64,000 nt of DNA from positions 608,713 through 672,712 of the forward strand of contig MU004239.1 in assembly GCA_010405405.1 (NCBI GenBank). The letters run 5' to 3'. Shown piece after piece: positions 21,301 through 33,303 of the stretch (positions are counted from its first letter, which is position 1; every line of letters starts with the position of its first letter). The position numbers and the translations under genes are program-made. The DNA comes from Microthyrium microscopicum (taxonomy: Eukaryota; Ascomycota; Dothideomycetes; Microthyriales; Microthyriaceae). The notes under the pieces were generated by a model that searched no databases, was not told the origin of the DNA, and was given only the letters and a program-made list of their open reading frames with translations.

Positions 21301-24300
21301 AAGGTAAACTATTAGAGGAGTTAAAATCCTATTTAGATCCTAGTTATTATTAAATTATAGTAGATTGCTAGAGCTAGTAATATAACGTTATAAAAAGGGA
21401 CTTATTAATAGTATAGATACTAAAGGATAAGTTATTCTAAATAAAAAGATAATAGAATAGAAATAATAAACTAGCGCTAACCTAAGTAATAAAGTAATAT
21501 ATTAGTAAAGATAAGTATTAAATAAGAAAGATAAAGAAGTACTAAAGAATAGTAAATAAAGGATAAATTTTATACTTTTCCTATACTAAGTAATACTAGA
21601 TTAGGATATATTTATTATAATTAGCCTTTATATTTATACTATATACTAATAAGTAATTTATTAGTAGTAGTAAAGTACTAGTATCTAAGAATAGACTTAT
21701 ATAACTTTAGTATTAAGACTAGAGTAAAGAACTTACTAATAAGAAGATAAATAGTAAGAATATATTACTTAGTATTAAGAGAGAGAATAGTAAATACCTA
21801 ATTTGCTATAGCTAAAGTTATATAGTATTTAAGTATTAAGGAAGAGAAGTTAAGAACTATTAATAGTATTATATAAAGCTATTATCTATACTAGCCTTAA
21901 CGTTAATAATATAATTTATTAGTAATATAAGATAATATTACTAAGAATATAGATACTAAGAAGAGAACTACTAGCTACTTATAGTATATAATATTATTAT
22001 GTATATTAAATTAATAGAATATACTATACTAAGAGATAAAGTTACTATATAATTATAAGTATAAAGTAAGTATAGTATATTAAGAATAGCTAATAATAAG
22101 ATTATATTTAGGGATAAAGTTTAATAGTTATAAAGCTTTAGGTAATAGTAAGGTATATAGGTAATTATAATGTAGGTAATAAGGGATAATTATTAGCTAT
22201 TTATAAATATATCTTTATAAAGTTATAACCTTAGTAGTTAAAGATATTAATATACTATATTAATCTAGATAATATATATTATAAGCATTTTTAAAGAAGA
22301 TATTTAGTTTTTACTAAAATCTAGGAGTAGTATACTACTCTTTAGTTATAATTAATATACTAATTTTTTATATATTTCTATTTAGCTTTACTATATATTA
22401 ACTATAATATATATCTTATTTATATTTACTATTTATAGTTTGTATAAATGCTTTAAATAACTTTATCTTTATTTTATTAAATAATATAAAATATTAGGTA
22501 AATAGTAGCTTAGTATTAAATCTACTAAAAAATTAGGCTATATTATCTTACTATTTACTTCTTTAATATTATAAGACTTTATAATTTTACTATAAAATTA
22601 TAAAATCTAAGAGATTATACTAAGTACTATCTTCTAGCTAATATTATATATACTAGTATATAAATCTTAAGTATATTATTACTTACTTATTATAATTAAC
22701 CTAATAGGTTAATCTTTACTAGTCTATTACTATAGATAGTTATTATTACTTACTAATTATTCTTATTAGTATATCTAAATATAATATTAATTCTTTCTTA
22801 CTATAGTTATAATATAGTATAAGATTATATCTTTAAATCTTTATATTATTAACTATAATAGTAGCTCTACTTTATCTACTTATTATAATTTATAATATCT
22901 TTCTTATTGCTATCCTAACTATTATAGTTATCTTAATCTTATAGGCCTTACTACTATAATTAGGTATTAGGTTATACTAAAGATACTAATATAGAGAGTT
23001 TAATACTTTAGCCTATGTTTAATTATAAGTAATAGTAACCCTTTATTAGTAAGTTCTCTTTATTATATTCTTATTATAACTTTTTAAAATATAGTAAGTA
23101 ATAGTATTTATATATTCTAATGCTTATAAAGTCTTATTTATTCTTAGTTCTTTCTATTACTTCTATAAACTACTTTATATATAATATTTATTAAGAACTC
23201 TTCTATAATACTTTATATTTTACTTCTATACTTTTCTATATTATTAACTACTCTAATACTTACTTTATTTACTCTATTTACTCTTTATAATCTTAAATTA
23301 TCTTATTATAGTTAATCTATAAGTTCCTAATTCTTAGCACGATTCTCTAGGTTTTTAAGCTTAATGCTACTAATTAGCTCTTAATATAATCTTTAGCTTT
23401 AAAAGCTATAGTAATATCCCTAATACTAGTAATAGCTTAACTAGTATTTACCCTTTTATTTTATACCTTAATAGCGCTATTAGTAGTACTATAGGATTTT
23501 ATTACTATAAGCCTAATAGCTTATATATTATAATAATTAATCCTTCTAATCCTATTATCTATTACTTACTTTATTAAATTGTAATAAACTCTAATATAAG
23601 TTAATATTTCTATTATCTTTATATATTACTAAGTTATAGATAGGATCTATAGATTATTACTAATATAGACTACTCTCTAGTTAATATATAGGTTTAAGAC
23701 TTACTACTAATTAATACTAGATATACTATATATAAGATAATAATTACCTATAGTGCTTAATTCTCTAAAAAGATGCTACTTAACTAGAACTCCTTTACTT
23801 CTCTAAATATATAAGAATTTCCTATTATAGTACTCTTTTTCTACTATATTACTTAACTACATTATTATAATACTTAATACTTAGATTATCTTTCTATAGA
23901 TAGTACTTAACTTTATCTAATAACTTATACTTATAATTATAACTAGCTAGATCTATATAAATATATAAGCTATTTTAACTACTAAAAAGAATTATACTCT
24001 AATTATATTTTTTATAATTAACTTATAACCTACTTTCTCTATAATACTAATGCTAATTCTTAAGTCTTTCTACTTTTTACTCTAGTATAGCGCCTATGTC
24101 TTACCCTCTTCTTTATAACTCTTTATAACCTTTATTAACTTTTATAATATAATTAAGCGTTCTAAAGGCTTAGATATAGGAATTTAATATTATTTAACCT
24201 TCTTACTTTATATAAATAACTTCTTACTAATAGTTTTAATTATTAAAGGGTAGTAATAGGATCATAGTATTATTTAATATTTTTGCTTTATAAAAATAGC

Positions 24301-27300
24301 TTCTTACAAATAGTTTTAGAATAGGGAATAGTAGTAATAGAAATAGACTAGATATTAGTAGTTAATTATTTCTAAAATTATTATTTACTTAAATTTATAG
24401 TTATAGATAGGATATTTAAGAGTAGTTTTTAATTATAACTAATATTAAACTACTAATACTATAATAAATAATTTAATTTTCTAAATCTTTTCTATGCTAG
24501 TTAAAAGCGTTATTTTTAATAAGTAATAAAAGAAATAATTATAAGATATATTATAAATACAAAATAGTAAAAGTAAAATAAAAAATAGGAAAATATATAA
24601 TAATAAATATAACTTTAGTAGAATTCTAATAAATTAATTACTTATAAATTAATAAGGATAGGCTTAAGTTAGTAAAAAGATACCCTCTTATTCTATTATT
24701 AACTACTACGCCTACTACTTACCTAGAACCTATTAACTTACTAAGTAATGCTTCCTAAAAGCAGAACTATCTTCTTTATTATTAGGTACGCTAACCTCTT
24801 AATTAGTAGGCTATTTCCTAATAACCTAGTCCTTAAAATACTTAATAACGCTAGGGATTTATACTATTATTAACTCCTAAACTTTTACCTTTATTAACGT
24901 ATAGTAAATAGGATTACTATTCTAAGTATTCTCTACCTCTAAAGTAAGAATATCTATATTATACTAGTCTATTACTCCTTAAGTTGCTTCCTAATCTCTA
25001 TTAGTACTAACTAGCTTAAACTAAGTAATATAGAAAAAGAATAATTATATAGTATTAACTATTTTTAGTACTAGAGATAATATATATAGTTTAGTACGTA
25101 GGGATATAAAAGATATTATAATAGGACTTAATCTAATTTTAATAACTAGGCCCTTATTAGTAATAGATAGTTACTTTTATAAAAAAGTAGTTTAGCGCTC
25201 TAAAGTAATAGCTTTTATTAGAGTAACTACTAAAGCTTTATGTTACCTTTTTATAGTATTTTTAGAACTACGTTCTAGTAAGGTAGTTTAAACTTATGGC
25301 TATAGTAGATGTTTTTAATAAGGTCTAGAAACTAAGATAAAAGAAGGACTTAATATTATAGTATAAGATACTATATTAATATATGTTTCTAAATTATTTT
25401 AAATAAATAAAGATAAAGCTTATAGCAAGACTTATAAAACTATTAATAATAAGTAATTATAATAACCCTAAAGAAGTTAAAACTAAGGATAATTTAATAA
25501 AGAAGAAAAGGCCTAAAGATATATAAATTGTTAATAGGCTTACTATAAAGGAGCATATATTTATAAAGATCTATAATAAGGAATACTAGAAGGATATATA
25601 AACTAAGGGTAGCTTATTAATAATAACTAAATAGGTAGCTACTAAAAAGCTAAAGCTACTTCTCTATTGTCTTATTTTTAATTATAACGCCTATTATAAT
25701 GTCTCTTTTATGTCTTATACCTATTAGACTTACGTTTATCTTATGTAGCCTACTTATTAGCTTTCTTATTTTTATATTTAATTTACTTCTTCTTTATATC
25801 TAGCTCTAGATAATTAATCTCTTACTAATAATTATAGTATTCCTTATTAGCTTTAGCCTTCTCTTATGTAGCTTCTCTCTTATATTTAATAGCCTCTAGC
25901 CTTATCTACTTTATAATAGTCTCTAGTTCTTACTAGCAAATACTTAACGTAAATATCTTACCTTATAGTCCTTTAGTACTATGAGTATCTATAGTTATAA
26001 GAGGACTACTAATTATAAGCTAGATATTCTAAAAATATATAAAAATCTTTATAGGTAGATTCTTAGTAAAAGCTTTACTACTATTAATAGCGTTATACTA
26101 CGTTTATTACTAAGGACTACTTATAATAAAATGCTACTTATTAAAATCCTTAAAGTAGTAGTAACCTTTATTAGGATAATAGTCTTAAGTATAAGAGTTA
26201 TATAATAAGATAGTAGTAAGATTATCTTTCTTCTTAGAGTTATCTTTACTATCTAGTAGATATTTATTAATAAGCTTATTCTACTATTATAATAGAAAAC
26301 AAGTATTATCTTTAATATTTATAGTAGAAACTACTTTAGTAGATAGCTTTAGTTAAATTACTAGCTATAGCTTAATAGTAATAAAATATATACTTTCTTT
26401 TAACTAATTTATATAATAATATTAATCTAACGCCTAGATCTATAGCTTAAAGATATTAGTATTAAAGCTAGGCTTTATAGAGTCTTTTATCGTACTAGTA
26501 ACTTTAAGATAGTTAGATCTCTATTAAATAGTTATAGTCTTAGTATTATATTCTTACTCTATAGTATACTTCTCTATAAAGATATACTACTTCTTAATTA
26601 CTATAGTACTAAAATCCTACTATATAATACTATTAATAGTATTCTTATATATTATTAAACTTCTTATATTAGTACTAGGCTTAATTTTATAGAACTTTAT
26701 ATAAAGGTTAATAGTATAATTAACTAGAGCTAAGAATATATTGCTAGTATTAAGATTAATAGCGTCTAATTCTAATATAGATTTATTAATTTTGCTATAC
26801 TTCTTCTAGCCCTTAATAAACATTTTTTATAGTATCTTAAGATTAGCTTTCTTCTTCTTTTTAAAGAACCTTAGTAGATTATTTATTTTCTTCTTTATAA
26901 GTTCTAGCAGGTTATTAGAATCTATAGGTTCTTTACCTATTAAATTTTTAACTTTACTACCTAATTTATCTTTACTATTCTCTTTATCCTCTTTATTCTC
27001 TTTATTCTTAAGCTTTTTCTTATTATTTTTATTAGACTCTTGCTAGCTATTAGTATAGCTAGTATTAAATACTATATATTTAGCTTTAGTCTAAGCTAAT
27101 TTTACTATATTTTATTTATTTACTACTATTATTATTAAGTAGCTATACTCTTACTACTAAATAATCCTCTTCTTACTTTTAGAATCTTTCTATATAATAG
27201 ACTTTATTAAAGATTTTATCTTATTCTTTACTAATAAAGTTTTTAGTGTAAATTTAACTTTTAACTTAGGTAGTACTATTTTTTTAGCTTTTAAAGTAGA

Positions 27301-27760
27301 TTTAAACTTAGTCTTACGTTCTTTATGCTTAATTTCTTCCTATTACTTTTACTTATATCTATATAGTTAACTATTAGCTATAATATTATAAAAATAAGTA
27401 AGAAACCCTTATTAAACTTAAATAAAAATAGATAAGAAGAGTAAGAAATATATACTAACTAAGCTTAGCTTTATATTTTAGTTAGTTAGTATTAAGTACT
27501 AGGGTATTATTGTCCTAGCCTATGTAAATATTATACTTTTTTTTAGCTCTATTATTTAGGCTTTAAAGATTTTTAGTAGGTTCTTATAGTATTTACTAAA
27601 GAGTAGAGAATTAAGTATGCTTTATAGTAGTAATAGGCTTAGATAGTATACTTTCTAGATAAAAAGATATAGATTTATAAGTAGATTATAACGATATAGG
27701 TTTATATATAAACTTTATAATAGATAGTAAGTAATCTTAAATTTACTATCTTGATCTTAA

Positions 27761-27838
27761 ATTATGATATAGGTAGTTAGGGATATTTTTTTTAAAAGGC
27801 CTATGCACGACCTAAAAATAATTCTGCACCCAACAAAT
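27761..27838 (-). repeat. Right terminal inverted repeat
   Basis: Reverse complement begins ATTTGTTGGGTG and runs in register with the left end for 78 bases; weaker similarity continues inward for about 40 more. Confidence 0.88.
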
Positions 27839-28927
27839 CCAAAGGTACTTAGAAGGCGTTTTTACTCCCCAAAGAGGAATAGCGCGCAAAAGAGTAAAAG
27901 TCGTTTTTACTAAGTAAAATCGACTTGCACTCCACTTTTACTTCTCGTCCTAACCTACGATTAACCTATTTTAGAATAGTGCTATAGTTGAGTTAACGTT
28001 AGAGTTATTTAATTAGATGTTAAAGGGCTATATTCCTATTCTTCTTAATAGTTATGCCCTTTAAATCTATATATAAAGATACTAAGAACCTAGAATACTT
28101 AATTAATACGCACGTATTTAGACATATTTAGCGTATATTTTGGCTTCTTTTTGGCTTCAGGGCGTAGATTATTAATGGAAATATCGCAAAGTTATGGCAC
28201 AAAAACGTTCACAGGGGCAATTACTATGAGGGCAGTTTCTGCGGTTTAATATCAGAAGATGTCAGGGGCTAGGCTAATTCCAGCGTAGATCTACAGTGAA
28301 AATCCGCAGTAAATATGGAGTCGAAATCTCAGGAATTTCACACCCGACCCTCTCCAATCAAGCGTCGTTATCATTATGGATGGCAGTGTCTATACTCATG
28401 ATGATCATACAGTTCAGTTTGACCACAGAGCAGTGACCACCAAGAACAGAGCAATCGAACTTCATGTACAGTTTCTCATCTTTTGCGTAAAAACGTAGGA
28501 ACTTAAATATGGCAAATACTTTTCCCACTCAAGCAATGGATAGCCGTATATTGAGGCCGAGGCATGCTTCCGTTTCTAAAAATAAGCACTGCAGTGCCAC
28601 AACGCAACAACATCTGAGGCCTCTTTTGAACCACCAGGCGCGGCGATCGACATTTTGGATTGGCGCCACCCGTAAATCGACCACTAAGAAGTAGGTTATG
28701 ATGAACACAAGACGAACTGAGGTCGTGCCCAGTCGCGCTATGAACGAATGAATAACACAAACCGCTTCCAAAGGACCATACTTCGTATCCCTTGCAGTAT
28801 AAAAAGCTCTACCATCATCGGGAAAATATACTGCCTACTGAAAACTCGATATCTCCTAGTCGAGGACAGACAGCTCAACAACTCGACCACAGACGATACC
28901 AAATCACCTCGCTACGTCCTACGAAAC
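27839..28927. other. Flank of the element and promoter of the hydrophobin-like gene
   Basis: Moderately AT-rich near the element, then normal. An imperfect inverted pair lies at about 27873-27935. No gene supported. Confidence 0.5.
28798..28806 (+). promoter_or_regulatory. TATA box of the hydrophobin-like gene
   Basis: TATAAAAAG about 130 bases upstream of the ATG at 28928, a usual distance for a strongly expressed fungal secreted-protein gene. Confidence 0.5.
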
Positions 28928-29298
28928 ATGCGATTTTCACCGATTTTCGCCATTGTGGCAAGCATATCCGCAGCAAGGGCATTCACTTGCAGTGGGAGCC
29001 TTAATCCTTACTGCTGCGAATCTTCATCTCTGACACCTCGCGGATACATTGGAAGCAATTGTACAGAGGTAAATTCGACCTTGAAGGCTTGACTGACTAC
29101 TATCAGGTCAGAACTCTACAGCAACAGATGGCGGCTTCACATGCAGTATCGCCCCTTTCACCAGCTTCCTATGCTGTCAGGGATTGCATGTACTTGAGGT
29201 ACAACTCCCATATGCGGCGACAAATCGTCTGTAATTTGCTAACTCGATCAAAGAATGGACAAACGGCGGCTTATTACTGTGGCCAGCCACAGTCTTGA
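28928..29298 (+). CDS. Hydrophobin-like small secreted eight-cysteine protein
   Basis: Three exons (28928-29068, 29112-29189, 29254-29298) join in frame to 87 residues. Introns of 43 and 64 nt have CTGAC and GCTAAC branch-like sites. Residues 1-18 are a signal peptide (ending ARA). Cysteines fall at 21, 29, 30, 45, 58, 68, 69 and 82: the order C-CC-C-C-CC-C with spacings 7, 14, 12, 9 and 12, which fits the hydrophobin pattern. The FTC-x7-CC and FTC-x9-CC halves are alike. Each exon alone is too short to be noticed. The family coats aerial hyphae and spores or mediates surface contact; a cysteine-rich effector is the alternative. Splice choice rests on restoring all eight cysteines, so transcript evidence would matter. 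Confidence 0.7.
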
Positions 29299-30924
29299 AT
29301 AGACTCCTACTATAGTACCTGCAGAACTTGTTAAGCATCAAGCTTTAGAGCCGTAATAGTTAGTAAAATTTATGAATCATCTCCCTGTTTGCTAGATTAT
29401 CAAATTGGTTCTTCTTACCGTGACGACTACAGTAGTTGCTCATCCTTTCTCTAGCCATTGAAACAACGAAAACAAGTAGTGTCAATAGGCTGATAACTGC
29501 AGAGACATGAGAGCAATCTTTCATATCGCTCCCATATCAATTATGTGGGTGAAAGAAGAAACACACACGCCGCTGGGTCAGAACGATCAATATATAAAGT
29601 AGCACCAGCTAGAATTGGAAACATGTGGATCTATATGCCAGTCTATAAGAACAATACTTAAGGCACAAACTGGGCATACAAACGTACATCTTGCTTTGCT
29701 GGCAGATGTTGAAATCTGAGATCCATGATCCGACAACAAGGAACCTGCCAAAAGAAGTTGGTGTATCCGTAGATCTGACCTCCGAGCCCTGACAGCTACT
29801 TTTCCAACCAGGATTTAAACCTGATAGAACAAGCCGAGCAGTGTTCACCGACACGAAAGGATTTCTTATCACATCCAGCAATCGCAAGGTCAATATTCGA
29901 TACTTCTAGGCTAGAGAGACACGGATATTTGGACCTTGCTCTATGTCAATACAAGACTCTGCAACTACGACACTGCTCTCCAGCACGGCTGGACCAGCAG
30001 ACGTAATGCTTTTTCAACGCAAGACATGACGAGAAGCCCGAAAGATTGTTTCATATGCCCCGCGCCGCCAGGAGTATGTTTGGTTGATTTGCTCGGCTAC
30101 GCTGGTACGCTGCGTAGCTGCATATCTGCAGTCAAGTGAAGAGTTCCATAGTAAACACCGCATGATGGCGTTCTTATGTAGGAACAGGGGAGTTATGCAT
30201 GACTCCATTATTGACAGGTTGTCATGTGTCAGAAACGAGTTGCATTTTTCAGTGTTTCTCTTCCCCATCAAGACTAATGCATCCATTGGTTGGCTCTGTA
30301 CTACCGTAGCGAAACCTCCTGTTTCTGGTGGAGTAATATTGAAGGATTGTATGAGGTATATTGTCAGAATGGGTTGCATTTTCACCAGGTGATTTCTAGG
30401 TGCTCGCGACTTGAGATATTCAACAGACAGGCAAACAGGCTATCCTTTTATATCGCCACTCCGGATTGACTCGCTTAGTTCCGGTCATAAGGAATTTTGA
30501 ACAGGGAACGCAAATCGCAACAAGGGACCTTCCCAATCAGCAATTGATACCGTTACTCTCGCTAATCCTGGTGAAGCTCATTCGTTCTTGTCGAACCGGT
30601 GCGGGACCAAAACACCATCTTAAGTAGACCGGGTACCAGAGAATGAAAGCCCAGCCTGCTGGAGCTGTTGCTAGCTCCTTGCACCTTTAACCGAAAAACA
30701 ATTATCCAGGCGCGCCATAACATAAATCCCATAGTCCCCAGACTGCCGGTAAAGCTGAAATCATTCAGAGACTAAACACGCGAGAAAATAGTGGGATATT
30801 TCAAGGGGAATTACCAGACGGAAAAGAACACATCCGGGTAATCTCTACCAAAGAAGAAAGGAGAAACTCCAACTTCCAAACCATCAATTCGACATAACAA
30901 CGTATCTTCATCTTCGAAATCGCC
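29299..30924. other. Gene-less stretch
   Basis: Several frames of 60-123 codons overlap on opposite strands and show no domain. A minus-strand TATA-like tract near 30445 precedes one of them (30014-30385), but I see no family, signal peptide or splice structure. Confidence 0.5.
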
Positions 30925-31882
30925 ATGCCGCTACTCGTGAGAAGCCGGACATCGTCCAAGGTCTCGAAGGCTGACATCTCCTGGCCCGTTGAAAGTCGTC
31001 GACAACGGCATGACATCCACATCGCACATCATGACATTCCATTGTCTCCTCCTGTGAGGCCGAATCGACCGAGCATGGACTTCTCTCGAACACCGTCATC
31101 GTGCTCCAGCACAGATTCTACAGGCCAAAGGAGGCGAAGTTTAACATCGTCATTCAGACTGCACACTCAAAGAACGAGCGAATGCTCTGAAAGCACTTGT
31201 TCTGGACCAGAAATGAATCTAGTCAGTCCAGATCGCCTACCATCGGACGAGGAGCTGAAAATTGCTGGAGCCATCCCTATATTCGACTCAAATGGGAATT
31301 CCAGACCGTTCAAAAGTCTCTATGAAGGACCAACATCGATAGGGGAACAACAACTGGTCGTTTTTGTGCGGCATTTCTTCTGTGGGGTTAGTTAGCTTAA
31401 CGAAAGTTTGGCGGTTGCATAACTAATAGTATGTATAGGCCTGTCAAGCATACCTAAAAGCTTTATCAGAAGCAGTGTCCCTCCAAACATACTTTACCCT
31501 CCCAACACCAACATCAATTACAATAATAGGTCTCGGAGATCCCGCCCTCATCCCACTATATCGTAGCGCGACACGAACTCCGTTCCCAATCTATACCGAC
31601 CCTACCAGACGGCTGCATAGAATGCTTGGAATGGGATGGTCGTTGAACATTGGCAGCAGGCCCAATTATTTCAGGGGGACAAATGAAGTCAAATGGGTGA
31701 TTGGCCAGATCAGAGACATGCGCAAGGTGGAAGAAAATATAAGACTCAAGGGAGGCGCGTGGTGGTGGGTTGGAGGCGAATATCTGATTAGAGATGGAAA
31801 GGTGACTTGGTGTCATAGGATGCGGAATTATAGAGATCATGTGGAGATGAATGTGATTAAGAAGCTTTTGCAGATAGCTTGA
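30925..31882 (+). CDS. Thioredoxin-fold AhpC/TSA-like protein (PRXL2C/AAED1 type)
   Basis: Exons 30925-31386 and 31439-31882 encode 301 residues. The first 110 are Ser/Arg-rich and look disordered. The thioredoxin-like domain follows: LVVFVRHFFCGACQAYL, with the CxxC pair Cys153 and Cys156 formed across the splice junction, then ITIIGLGDPALIPLY, FPIYTDPTRRLH and WWVGGEYLIRDGKVTWCHRM. This order matches the AhpC/TSA-type AAED1/PRXL2C family, peroxiredoxin relatives for which enzyme activity is poorly established. Likely cytosolic redox protein. The intron has a GTTAGT donor and an ACTAAT branch-like site. Neighbours give no functional hint. Confidence 0.82.
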
Positions 31883-33303
31883 TGAGCATCAGGGAATGAT
31901 TTATGATGTTACAATTTGACGACTTGAGAATGAAGACAAACGATTTGACATTAATTCTTGCTTACACAATTTGGTGTATCTGAACCGGTGTTTTGATATA
32001 GTTCGATCAGTTTTTCCTGGGCGATGACGGTTTCTAGCGCCTAAAGTATTTGATAGACTTGGCGAAAACGAATTGGCTTGTTTTCTTCTGGGTACGTGAT
32101 GTTGTTGGCTGCTTACCGTCTCTGGCGGTTTCGAACAGAAACAATACTTCGTCTAGCACAACTGCGGAATGATGCCTGCGCGTATGAAGGTCGCGTCTTC
32201 GTAAATTCGCAGTCTGTATCTTAAAGAGGTCCCATTGCAGAGGATATTCCTGCACCTGATTATGGTGTTTACGCTTGGCATACTGTAAGCCTCTGGTCTC
32301 ACAGTCTTGTAGAATGACTGGACCCTGGTAAGTGTACAAGCGATATGCAAAAGTGTGCATCAAAACCCATGAACTGCTTGAAGTGTGGGTTACCGGGACG
32401 ATAGAGTTTTTGCTCCGATGACGGTTGCGACAAGACATGCAGGCAGTCTAGCATACAGAGCACACATGCATTATCTGTACCCAGAGTGTCATGTTAGCCA
32501 ATGGGAGAGCATCAAGAGGATTTGAATTAGATGGACTCGGAGAGGTTCTCGTATGCAGGAGATGATGATATGCCCGGCGGGGGAATCAGCGGTATCCTTT
32601 TCTGGCCAGGGCATGCCGCATACCTCTTACATGTAGATGTATGCGAAGTTGAGCTTGAACGGCCAATATGCGTTTGTTGAAATATTAATGAAGCCAGGAA
32701 GTTACCGTCTAACTTTTGTGTATTCGACGATGAGTGGTTAGGGGAGTTATGGAGGAAAAATCAAGAGAGGAGAAAGTTGAAGAAAAAGAGGCCGCAGTCT
32801 ACCTAGTAGAACAGGAACCAAACGAGGTTGGGAGGTGATCAAGGTGATTTAATGCCGGTGAGTTGCGGCTAGCGGCTAGCGCGGGCAAAAAACGGCAACC
32901 ACAATTCAAGAAAACATTCAAGAGTTAAGAGTCAAAGAGGTTTGTTCCTGCCAGTGTATAAACACAGAGAGCTAGAGTACATAAGCAGTCAATTGACTGC
33001 GATATTTTGATACCTACTCCGTACAAATCTTCATTCGGTTACCGTAATCGCTGCCTCACTACTCACTACCTACCTACTGAACTCGAGGTCAATTCTCAAC
33101 TTAATCTATTGACCCTGCGCAAGCTACCCTCGTCCACGGCCTGGTCATCAATTAACTTTGCATCCTTCTTTATCTCTCCCAACCACCAACCACCAATCCC
33201 ACTTTGTCTATTCCGTATCCTTTGCTGACCGCCTCATGTATCACTACTCAAATCATCCTCAAAGGTAGTGCGTTCGCCTGTGCAGTTTAGTTGTTGTTCA
33301 ATC
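31883..33303. other. Intergenic
   Basis: No supported gene. A 134-codon minus-strand frame at 32034-32438 has no recognisable domain. The 250 bases before the ABC transporter are CT-rich, as in many fungal promoters. Confidence 0.5.

Larger units (their letters stand above)
18792..27838. mobile_element. RIP-degraded element with terminal inverted repeats
   Basis: A single 9,047-bp unit bounded by 78-bp inverted repeats. The interior is extremely AT-rich, with CpA and TpG almost absent while CpT, CpC and CpG persist, the signature of repeat-induced point mutation. Nothing of 60 codons or more is open on either strand, so it is broken throughout and the breaks are too many to count; no encoded protein can be recognised. 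Inverted rather than direct terminal repeats argue for a large DNA transposon over an LTR element, but the superfamily cannot be named. I could not find a target-site duplication. The mutation load suggests the copy was silenced long ago, while the ends are still about 83% identical. Confidence 0.8.

Noticed and set aside
18792-27838. LTR retrotransposon interpretation of the AT-rich block
   Set aside because: The terminal repeats are inverted, not direct, and I saw no long direct repeat at the ends.
18784-27846. Target-site duplication at the element ends
   Set aside because: The bases beside the two ends (GTGCCCCT and CCAAAGGT) do not match, and no TA, TTAA or 8-9 bp duplication is convincing.
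27873-27935. Imperfect inverted pair suggesting a small MITE
   Set aside because: The arms match only with a 9-base insertion, and no second copy was noticed in the window.
30014-30385. 123-codon minus-strand frame with a TATA-like tract upstream
   Set aside because: No signal peptide, domain or cysteine pattern, and it overlaps a + strand frame of similar quality.
32034-32438. 134-codon minus-strand frame
   Set aside because: No family resemblance and no splice or promoter support.
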